DNA from: an uncultured Ruminococcus sp.
GTDB taxonomy: Bacteria; Bacillota; Clostridia; Oscillospirales; Acutalibacteraceae
Reading direction: 5' to 3'
DNA: 5,386 nt
Assembly: GCA_945632055.1 (NCBI GenBank)
Contig: CALZCU010000092.1
Span: 1-5,386, forward strand
Part shown: one piece after another, positions 1 to 5,200 of the stretch
Position numbering within the stretch: the first letter of the stretch is position 1
How the letters are laid out: the number at the start of each line of letters is the position of its first letter
Notes under the pieces: model-generated
What the model saw: the letters and a program-made list of their open reading frames with translations, nothing else
The model's database searches: none
Told to the model about the DNA's origin: nothing
Translations under genes and position numbers: made by a program

Positions 1-382
1 CTGCATAGCAGGTTGCGTGGTACATCTTCTTGAAACGAGAGCTGTAGATAGCGTCCATTGCTACCTTGTCAAGAGCCTCGCAGTCAACGCCGGGCTCGCC
101 TGCAATGCGGCGTGCAGCAGCGTATCTGCCTGTGATTGCGCCGTCGTTAAAGAGAAGAACCTTTGCGTCCTTGTCAAGACCGAACTCCTCGCCTCTGTAA
201 ACAGGCATATCGGTAACGATTGTACCGGGTGAGTTCTTTGCAAGGTTATATGCTTCCTTAAGTGTGTTTACAGGTACAACATTGTTGCCGTAAAAAGCAG
301 CTTCAATAATTGACCTTGTTTTTGAGAAACCGGGCTTGCCTTTGCCGATTTCATTCAAAGGATAATAAGCTTTTGTTGACAT
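1..382 (-). CDS. pckA: Probable phosphoenolpyruvate carboxykinase (ATP-type, clostridial), N-terminal part, truncated by window edge
   Basis: The reading frame starts at the ATG at 382-380 and stays open to the window edge, giving 127 residues. It starts MSTKAYYPLNEIGKGKPGFS. A good ribosome binding site, AAGGAG on the minus strand at 396-391, lies 8 nt upstream and fixes the start. I recognise the opening as that of clostridial PEP carboxykinases: 'KTRSIIEAAFYGNN' near residue 21, 'NSPGTIVTDMPVYRGEEFGL' at 50-69, and 'LLFNDGAITGR' at 76-86. The TGR there plausibly corresponds to the substrate-binding TGR of the ATP-type enzyme. The enzyme interconverts oxaloacetate and PEP with a nucleotide in the cytoplasm, linking glycolysis to C4 acids. 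The kinase loop and metal-binding residues lie outside the window, so the call rests on N-terminal resemblance from memory. If it is wrong, this is a conserved soluble protein of unknown function. Confidence 0.68.
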   Translation of the reverse strand, partial: MSTKAYYPLNEIGKGKPGFSKTRSIIEAAFYGNNVVPVNTLKEAYNLAKNSPGTIVTDMPVYRGEEFGLDKDAKVLLFNDGAITGRYAAARRIAGEPGVDCEALDKVAMDAIYSSRFKKMYHATCYA

Positions 383-441
383 AAAATCTACTCCTTTTCT
401 GTTTTATGCTTGTGTATAGTATCACATTTTCAAGATACAAC

Positions 442-580
442 TGCATTATAACACTTGTAGTTTATTTTTTCAAGCAAAAATGCAATTATTCTTTCTTAAA
501 ACTGCAAAATTTACTTGCAATTTTTTGCATATAAAAACATATAATATTAATTTGCATTTATTTGTATATTTTTCTTGCAT
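442..580. repeat. Cluster of seven TGCA-centred motifs in the divergent intergenic region
   Basis: TGCA occurs at about 442, 481, 503, 516, 526, 553 and 576. Most copies are TTGCAA or TTGCAT, or the reverse complement ATGCAA. The surrounding DNA is very AT-rich, where a GC-containing tetramer should be rare, so the density is notable. Spacings (39, 22, 13, 10, 27, 23) are not regular. The first copy overlaps the -10 box of the minus-strand promoter. The copies may be binding sites for a regulator of one or both divergent genes, but no known regulator is recognised. Nothing coding was supported in this stretch. Confidence 0.35.
445..473 (-). promoter_or_regulatory. Sigma-A-type promoter for the PEP carboxykinase-like gene
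   Basis: On the minus strand TTGAAA (473-468) is separated by exactly 17 bp from a consensus TATAAT (450-445). Transcription would start near 438, giving a leader of about 56 nt. Close to the predicted start is a small inverted repeat, GTATC at 419-423 and GATAC at 434-438. It could be an operator or a 5' hairpin but is too short to be sure. Confidence 0.72.
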
Positions 581-621
581 ATTGACATCGGTATGTGAGC
601 GAAAAAATTTTGCTGTGAAAT

Positions 622-678
622 TAACGGGTAAAGCCGTTATATGACTGTTGTACATATATTGCCGTTTTTCTGCCGTTA
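622..678. promoter_or_regulatory. GCCGTT repeat cluster with a small palindrome, possible operator upstream of the lipoprotein promoter
   Basis: TAACGG (622-627) and CCGTTA (634-639) form a perfect 6-bp inverted repeat around a 6-nt spacer. The right arm is repeated as GCCGTTT at 661-667 and GCCGTTA at 672-678. The last copy ends about 8 bp upstream of the -35 box at 687, a typical place for an activator to bind. There is no T-tract after the palindrome, so it is not a terminator. The regulator is unknown. Confidence 0.4.
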
Positions 679-686
679 TTTTGTAT

Positions 687-715
687 TTGACGAAATTGCG
701 GTAAAATGATAGAAT
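687..715 (+). promoter_or_regulatory. Sigma-A-type promoter for the lipoprotein gene
   Basis: TTGACG (687-692) is followed after 17 bp by TAGAAT (710-715). Transcription would begin near 722, leaving a short leader of about 25 nt before the ATG at 747. TAAAAT at 702-707 is an alternative -10 but would leave only a 9-bp spacer. Confidence 0.7.
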
Positions 716-746
716 AGAAAAAGAATAATGAGGACGGTACGGGTTT

Positions 747-1124
747 ATGTGTAAAAAGGCAATTCCCCTATTAATATGTGTTCTTGCTGCTGTTATTATG
801 CTTGTCGGCTGCGGCAATAACAAAAACTCTGAAATTGTTGGAGATTGGGTGCCGACTACGGCAAGAATAAACGGTAAAACGATTAAATATGATAAGCTGG
901 ACATAGAAGAGGGCAAGTTCGGATTTTCTTTCAGCAGGGACGAAAAATGCAAAGCTACGATTGCAGGAGTGTCCGACGAAAGCTCGTACACATTTAACGG
1001 CACATCGGTCGACATTGAGCTTAACGGCGAAAAGTATAAGCTCGATTACGAGAGCGGAACGCTTACGCTGACGCTCAACTACGGCGGTGAAAACACATCG
1101 TTCACATTTACAAAGGTTAAGTAA
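747..1124 (+). CDS. Small secreted lipoprotein with a predicted beta-rich (lipocalin-like) domain, function unknown
   Basis: This gene encodes 125 residues. Residues 1-21 form a lipoprotein signal peptide: basic KK at 3-4, a hydrophobic core, then lipobox L19-V20-G21-C22. Cys22 would be lipidated and the mature protein tethered outside the membrane. A short polar spacer (GNNKNS) leads to a domain beginning 'GDW' at 32-34. Alternating short beta-strands and turns follow ('ARINGKTIKYD', 'SSYTFNGTSVDIELNGEKYK', 'GTLTLTLNYGG'), ending 'FTFTKVK'. This resembles small lipocalin-like or DUF-type clostridial lipoproteins that start with G-x-W; that placement is from memory of the pattern. The start is secure because an in-frame stop at 729-731 lies just upstream and no other ATG keeps the signal peptide. 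The Shine-Dalgarno (TGAGGA, 729-734) is somewhat distant, at 12 nt. The gene has its own promoter and terminator. Its ligand or partner is unknown. Confidence 0.85.
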   Translation: MCKKAIPLLICVLAAVIMLVGCGNNKNSEIVGDWVPTTARINGKTIKYDKLDIEEGKFGFSFSRDEKCKATIAGVSDESSYTFNGTSVDIELNGEKYKLDYESGTLTLTLNYGGENTSFTFTKVK

Positions 1125-1143
1125 CCTAAATTATAAAGTTATT

Positions 1144-1175
1144 AAACGGGGCAACAGCTCCGTTTTTTGTTTTTA
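1144..1175 (+). terminator. Rho-independent terminator after the lipoprotein gene
   Basis: AAACGGGGC (1144-1152) pairs with GCTCCGTTT (1157-1165) around an AACA loop. This gives nine pairs including one G-U. Six T at 1163-1168 and a further T run after one G complete the signal. It begins 20 nt after the lipoprotein stop and separates that gene from the one downstream. Confidence 0.88.
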
Positions 1176-1228
1176 GTTACTGCTCGAATTTAGTATTTAT
1201 ACATATTTATAGTTAATATACTGCCTAT

Positions 1229-1263
1229 AAAAAATTTTAAAAAAACTTTAAAAAACCTTAAAA
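1229..1263. promoter_or_regulatory. Helically phased A-tracts, predicted curved DNA / UP-like element
   Basis: A-tracts lie at 1229-1234, 1239-1245, 1250-1255 and 1260-1263. Their centres are 10.5, 10.5 and 9 bp apart, matching the DNA helical repeat, so bends should add up. The element ends about 30 bp upstream of the -10 box at 1294 and covers roughly -43 to -77 from the inferred start. That is where curved DNA or an UP element can stimulate transcription. Confidence 0.55.
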
Positions 1264-1290
1264 TTTGTCCGTATGTTGTCATAGTCGGTC

Positions 1291-1299
1291 TGTTATACT
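1291..1299 (+). promoter_or_regulatory. Extended -10 promoter for the large secreted protein gene
   Basis: TGTTATACT combines the TGn extension with a TATACT -10 box (1294-1299). No good -35 is correctly spaced: TTGTCA at 1276-1281 is only 12 bp away and TTGTCC at 1265-1270 is 23 bp away. This fits an extended -10 promoter helped by the upstream A-tracts. The start would be near 1306. Confidence 0.55.
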
Positions 1300-1305
1300 G
1301 TAGTC

Positions 1306-1401
1306 ACAAGATAAGGAACAGACAAAAGCTCCTTAGAAAAACAAACAAACCAAATCAAATCAAAACAACTAAAATAACAAAACAAAAAAGGTGGTATAAT
1401 T
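1306..1401 (+). promoter_or_regulatory. Long 5' leader: small hairpin, then a G-free A-rich stretch and an AAGGTGG ribosome binding site
   Basis: From the inferred transcription start the leader is about 96 nt. TAAGGA (1312-1317) can pair with TCCTTA (1330-1335) over a 12-nt loop. From 1337 to 1389 there are 53 nt with no G and only four T, so the RNA should be nearly unstructured. AAGGTGG (1388-1394) then sits 7 nt before the ATG. No known riboswitch is recognised. The design fits a stabilising 5' hairpin plus an open ribosome-loading region, which is an inference. Confidence 0.5.
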
Positions 1402-3963
1402 ATGAAAAAGCAGACAGGTACAATCAAAAGAAGACTCATCGCAATAGCTCTTACAGTAATCACACTTTCATCATTCACAACAATGACAATTACTTCAGCT
1501 TCAGCAGCAACAAATCAGACAACAGTCAGTGCAAGCCTGCACAGGAATGCAGACAAGGCTCTGAACGACTCACAGGAAAAATCAAAAGAGGAAGAAAAAA
1601 AGAAAGAGGAAGAAGCAAAAAAGAGAGAAAAAACTGTAACCGCTCTTGTAAATTCAGCAATCAGCGCAGCAAAGGGCGATTTCGTCAAGGCAATATCAAC
1701 ATCTCTTGAGCTTCTCCCATACGGAAAATGCTTATCAGCTCTGTTTGAATACGGCTACGGACTTATCTCAGATGTTATAAATGAGCAGGATCCAAGCGCA
1801 GCAGTAGAATCCCCGAAGATAGAGGATATAAAAATTCAGCTCGACAAGGTAAGAGAACAGCTCAATGTAATCGAAGGTCTGGTTAAGGAATTAAAGAACG
1901 AGGACTTCAACAAGAGCATCAACACACTTATCCGTATGTACGACAAGCACAACGCAAAAATAACCAAGCTGGCAAACGCAAGATATGAGCTTGCAAAGGC
2001 TAAAAAGGCAAAAGCAAGCGAAACTGAAATTGAGAAGAAACAGCAGGCGGCTGACAAGGCTCTCAAGGCAATCAAGGATATTGACAGCAAGGATATACAG
2101 GATCTCAGAAAAGGAATCGAAAAATGTACTCAGTATATGGCAGGCAAAACTCAGGGCGGTATAAAGGATAACCCGTTCAGAATTAATCTTGACTCCGTTA
2201 TGACTGCCGCAGGCTCAGGCTCCTTCGGAAACTACATTTACAATGAAACTGTTGAAAAATACGACAAGGCAATCTGGACATATTACACTACAGCGCTTAC
2301 ACTCTACACCTCGCTTGAGCGAATCAAAATCAATGAGCTTGTAAAAACAGATGAGGATACTGCGAAGGAAGAAGCTGATGAGCTCCAGCTTTTGCTTAAC
2401 GGAAAGCTCAACGGCGAAACAAAGACAGAGAGACAAATCAATGCGGCAGACGCATATAAGTATTACAAGGAAAATGTTGTAAACGAAGAGATTAAGTACA
2501 AGGATCAGTATAAGTATCAAAGTGAATGGAAAAAGTATTTCACAAGCATCGGCACAGGAAAGGCAGACAGTTTAGGTTTTACCGCGACAGGAAATTACTT
2601 CAACAGGGCAATGGCTGAGTATATTGACAACATCAGCAGCTCAGGTAAGCTGACAGTTGAAAACAAAGCCTTTGCAACTAATTTCAAATATATCAACGAT
2701 ATGATTGCTAAGTACAGAGAGCTTCGTGACCCTGAATCCGCTAAGTCGGAATCCACTAAGGCAGAAACTCCTGAACCTCAAAAGGATTTAAAGCTCAGAG
2801 ATTTTCTTGAAAAGAACCTTTGTACCAAGCTCCCGGCAGAAAGCAAATATCTGGTTGTCGGACAGATGAAAGCAACCTATAGTGCATTTGGACATTTGTA
2901 CACACTTGAAATTCCCGTAATCAAGCTCGATGAGGGAAACGCTAAGGTAGAAAATATCACAATTCACAGATCTGACGATCGCATAACATATGTGAGCAAC
3001 ACACTTGATAATGTATGCTACTTCGCAGAAAATATTCAGCAGTTAACCCAAAAGGTAGCTGTAGTTACAAACTATTACGGCAAGGAAACAGTATTCGATA
3101 ATTTTGCAGACGCATGGACATATGCAAATCAGAACGGTTCGTGCAAAATCAAGCTGTATGCTGATGTAACAGCAAAAAATGTTGAAGGCAGCAACGCAAC
3201 AGCATTCGGCGAAGGCGAGTTCTTTACAAGAGGCTCAAACAAAGGCGCACTCTATGTAAGAAATTATATAACACTTGACCTTAACGGGCACACAATCAAC
3301 AGAAATCAGAAGAGCGCAGTTGATGACGGTTCCGTATTCATAAAGGATAAGGACTCAAGCGAACTTGAGGTTATCGACAGCTCCGGTAAAAAGGGTGTAA
3401 TCACAGGCGGCAACACAACAGGCAACGGCGGTGCATTCTACGACACCAATACATCGACTCTAACTAGCTATCTCAGCAGAGTAACATTTGAAAATGTAGT
3501 TATCAAGGGCAACCACGCAAACGGCTTGGGCGGCGGAATTTACTTCTCAGAAAGCTCTGACGGCAACAGATTAATCCTCAATAACTGCGAGATAACAAAT
3601 AATACAGCAGGCAAAAACGGCGGCGGAATCTACTGTGCATCAGGCAATGTATATACTGCAGATGTTACGGTTAAGGGAAATGTTCAAATCACAGGAAATA
3701 CCGTAAACGGCTCGGCAAATAACGCAACACTTACAGATACCGCATTTGGCAAGGCTGTATTTAATATTGACGACAGCTTCAGCTCAGGCTCAAGAATAGG
3801 CGTTAACTCCACAACAAGCGATCACAGCCTCAGAATTACAAGCAGAACAGAGCATATGAGCGATTGCAAGAGCGTTTTCTCAGCTGACTTCAGCAGCAAG
3901 AAAATCAATGTTTGCAAGGGCTTTATGTCAAGCTCATACTACGCTGAAATCTGCGACGCATAA
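1402..3963 (+). CDS. Large secreted protein: alpha-helical N-terminal region fused to a right-handed beta-helix; possible pore-former or adhesin
   Basis: This gene encodes 853 residues. Residues 1-35 are a Sec signal peptide: basic 'KRR' at 9-11, a hydrophobic core, then cleavage after A33-S34-A35. A highly charged Lys/Glu helix follows (58-77). Residues 81-126 contain a hydrophobic stretch including 'LELLPYGKCLSALFEYGYGL'. Amphipathic, coiled-coil-like helices run through about 138-250, with aromatic-rich helices at 275-310. A Ser/Pro/Glu-rich linker lies at 443-462. Residues 480-590 are mixed and end in 'FADAWTYANQNGSCKIKLYA', the usual lead-in to a beta-helix. The helix proper spans about 610-780, with 'ITLDLNGHTI' (623-632) and two G-G-G-I-Y rungs 30 residues apart (710-714, 740-744), preceded by 'VVIKGN' and 'EITNNT'. 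A cap-like end (784-853) contains 'SGSRIGV'. No LPXTG, dockerin, S-layer domain or C-terminal membrane anchor is seen, so it is probably released. Ten cysteines occur in the mature protein. The N-terminal layout loosely recalls helical pore-forming toxins, but homology is unproven; an adhesin or glycan-binding role is equally possible. Confidence 0.9.
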   Translation: MKKQTGTIKRRLIAIALTVITLSSFTTMTITSASAATNQTTVSASLHRNADKALNDSQEKSKEEEKKKEEEAKKREKTVTALVNSAISAAKGDFVKAISTSLELLPYGKCLSALFEYGYGLISDVINEQDPSAAVESPKIEDIKIQLDKVREQLNVIEGLVKELKNEDFNKSINTLIRMYDKHNAKITKLANARYELAKAKKAKASETEIEKKQQAADKALKAIKDIDSKDIQDLRKGIEKCTQYMAGKTQGGIKDNPFRINLDSVMTAAGSGSFGNYIYNETVEKYDKAIWTYYTTALTLYTSLERIKINELVKTDEDTAKEEADELQLLLNGKLNGETKTERQINAADAYKYYKENVVNEEIKYKDQYKYQSEWKKYFTSIGTGKADSLGFTATGNYFNRAMAEYIDNISSSGKLTVENKAFATNFKYINDMIAKYRELRDPESAKSESTKAETPEPQKDLKLRDFLEKNLCTKLPAESKYLVVGQMKATYSAFGHLYTLEIPVIKLDEGNAKVENITIHRSDDRITYVSNTLDNVCYFAENIQQLTQKVAVVTNYYGKETVFDNFADAWTYANQNGSCKIKLYADVTAKNVEGSNATAFGEGEFFTRGSNKGALYVRNYITLDLNGHTINRNQKSAVDDGSVFIKDKDSSELEVIDSSGKKGVITGGNTTGNGGAFYDTNTSTLTSYLSRVTFENVVIKGNHANGLGGGIYFSESSDGNRLILNNCEITNNTAGKNGGGIYCASGNVYTADVTVKGNVQITGNTVNGSANNATLTDTAFGKAVFNIDDSFSSGSRIGVNSTTSDHSLRITSRTEHMSDCKSVFSADFSSKKINVCKGFMSSSYYAEICDA

Positions 3964-3992
3964 ACAAGTCGCTTTCAGAAATTCCCACAACG

Positions 3993-4040
3993 AAACAGCA
4001 CCACACAACCGTGCGGTGCTGTTTTGTATATATTTTATTT
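3993..4040 (+). terminator. Strong rho-independent terminator after the large secreted protein gene
   Basis: AAACAGCACC (3993-4002) pairs perfectly with GGTGCTGTTT (4015-4024). After one A/C mismatch the stem continues with CAC/GTG around an AACC loop. A T-rich tail (TTTTG, then TATATATTTTATTTT) follows. On the minus strand the same hairpin lies about 15 nt past the transporter stop but is followed by only TTT and then CGTTG, so it would terminate less well in that direction. Confidence 0.88.
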
Positions 4041-5098
4041 TACCAGATTCCGATAATCTGCTGCATTGCAATGCTGACTGCGGTTATTGCCACCCAGCAG
4101 GTGAAGCCGAGCAGAATCGGTTTTCCTCCTGTTTTCACAAGCTTTACAATGTTTGTGTTCAGTCCGATAGCCGCCATAGCCATAACTATGAAGAATTTGC
4201 TCAGCTGCTTTAAAAAGCCGAATGTATTATTTGCAAATTCAAGTGCTTCGCCTGAGAAAAACGAGGATACAAGCGTTGTGATTACGGAAGCAAGTACAAA
4301 GTAGAGGATAAACATCGGGAAAATCTTTTTAAGACTTACCTTTGTCTGCGAATTATTTTTTGAGCTGCTCGACTTTTTCATCTTATAGAAGGTGAGGACA
4401 AGCGTAATCGGAATTATGGCAAGCGTTCTTGTCAGCTTTACGATTGTCGCATTTTCAAGAACGATTCCGCCTGTTTTGTGTATGGAATCCCATGTTGAGG
4501 CGGCGGCAGTTACCGATGAGGTATCGTTGACTGCTGTGCCTGCAAAGAGCGAAAAGCCTGCGTCGCTCATTCCCAGAAGTCCTCCGAGCGTTGGGAAAAT
4601 CAGAGCAGCAATAACATTGAACAGGAAAATAACCGAAATCGACTGTGCAATTTCCTCATCGTCTGCGTCAATAACAGGTGCGGTTGCGGCAATTGCAGAG
4701 CCACCGCAGATGCTTGAGCCTACACCGATGAGCGTAGCGGTTTTTGACGGCACCTTTAAAAGCTTGTACATTACAAAGGCTGTCACAAGCGAGATTGTGA
4801 TTGTTGAAAGAATAATCGGCAGAGAGGTCATTCCGACCTTACCGACTGTTGCAAGGTTAAGTCCGAAGCCGAGCAGAACTACTGCATATTGCAGAACTTT
4901 TTTTGAACAAAAGGCTATGCCGCCTGCAAATGCTTCCTTGTTTTTCAGAAAAAGAGTCAGAATCATTCCTGCGATAATCGCAATAACAGGCGCACCGATT
5001 ACTTCAAGCGGCTGAATGAACCGAACAAGAAGCCAGGACGGAATTGCAATCACAAGACACAGGGATATTCCGGGAATCATAGCTTTAATATTTTTCAT
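4040..5098 (-). CDS. yeiH: YeiH/UPF0324-family membrane transporter (putative sulfate exporter family)
   Basis: This is a 352-residue, strongly hydrophobic protein with about ten membrane segments and full length for the family. Family signatures are clear: '[19 protein letters not shown]' at 125-143, followed by the acidic 'DADDEE' and 'ISVIFLFN', then '[14 protein letters not shown]' at 187-200, '[11 protein letters not shown]' at 220-230 and 'AAIGLNTN' at 309-316. A polar, basic loop (about 239-258, Lys/Ser/Asn-rich) separates the two membrane halves. The family (UPF0324, named from E. coli YeiH) is annotated as a putative sulfate exporter; the substrate is not firmly established and cannot be read from this sequence. 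The start at 5098 is supported by GGAGG (5108-5104 on the minus strand) 5 nt upstream; the next Met (residue 7) has no well-placed site. It converges with the secreted-protein gene and shares the hairpin between them. No sulfur-metabolism gene lies next to it here. Confidence 0.93.
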   Translation of the reverse strand: MKNIKAMIPGISLCLVIAIPSWLLVRFIQPLEVIGAPVIAIIAGMILTLFLKNKEAFAGGIAFCSKKVLQYAVVLLGFGLNLATVGKVGMTSLPIILSTITISLVTAFVMYKLLKVPSKTATLIGVGSSICGGSAIAATAPVIDADDEEIAQSISVIFLFNVIAALIFPTLGGLLGMSDAGFSLFAGTAVNDTSSVTAAASTWDSIHKTGGIVLENATIVKLTRTLAIIPITLVLTFYKMKKSSSSKNNSQTKVSLKKIFPMFILYFVLASVITTLVSSFFSGEALEFANNTFGFLKQLSKFFIVMAMAAIGLNTNIVKLVKTGGKPILLGFTCWVAITAVSIAMQQIIGIW

Positions 5099-5129
5099 AA
5101 ATACCTCCGAATTTTATTTTTCGATATAA

Positions 5130-5158
5130 ATAATAGCACATTTCGGAGCCGATTACAA
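5130..5158 (-). promoter_or_regulatory. Candidate promoter for the YeiH-family gene
   Basis: On the minus strand TTGTAA (5158-5153) and TATTAT (5135-5130) are separated by 17 bp. The start would be near 5123, giving a leader of about 25 nt. The whole promoter lies within or at the edge of the palindrome at 5134-5173, so promoter and palindrome may act together. Confidence 0.5.
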
Positions 5159-5173
5159 ATCCAAAATGTGCTA
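5134..5173. terminator. Large inverted repeat: terminator of the upstream radical SAM gene and/or operator of the yeiH promoter
   Basis: TAGCACATTT (5134-5143) and AAATGTGCTA (5164-5173) are perfect inverted 10-bp arms. After one mismatch, GGA/TCC extends each arm to 14 nt, leaving a 12-nt loop. Reading on the minus strand it begins 27 nt after the radical SAM stop and is followed by TTATTTATAT, a passable but broken U-tail. On the plus strand it is followed by AAATTTTTATTT. It overlaps the -35/-10 interval of the transporter promoter, so an operator role is also possible. Confidence 0.6.
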
Positions 5174-5200
5174 AATTTTTATTTATGTATTTGAACTAAT

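Noticed and set aside
17..243. Short frames on both strands inside the PEP carboxykinase-like gene
   Set aside because: The minus-strand frame from 382 has a good start site and a conserved sequence; these are other-frame shadows.
622..639. TAACGG/CCGTTA hairpin as a terminator
   Set aside because: It has only six pairs and no T-tract on either strand, and no gene ends toward it.
470..1015. Minus-strand open frame of 181 codons across the intergenic region and the lipoprotein gene
   Set aside because: It runs antisense through a gene with a clear lipobox, promoter and terminator, has no family resemblance, and shows low-complexity composition in the AT-rich intergenic part.
1312..1335. Leader hairpin as a known riboswitch or T-box
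   Set aside because: The stem is only 6 bp, there is no alternative terminator stem before the start codon, and no conserved riboswitch motif is visible.
3529..3633. Repeated CGGCGGAAT-TAC DNA as a mobile or CRISPR-like repeat
   Set aside because: The two copies are 90 bp apart in frame and encode the GGGIY rungs of the beta-helix, so protein structure explains them.
3908..4304. Two overlapping plus-strand frames across the end of the secreted-protein gene and the end of the transporter gene
   Set aside because: They cross a strong terminator hairpin and lie antisense to the transporter; their translation has no recognisable motif.
4392..5015. Plus-strand open frame of 207 codons inside the transporter gene
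   Set aside because: It is antisense to unmistakable YeiH-family motifs and is explained as a shadow of that gene's codon pattern; no ribosome binding site or family was seen.
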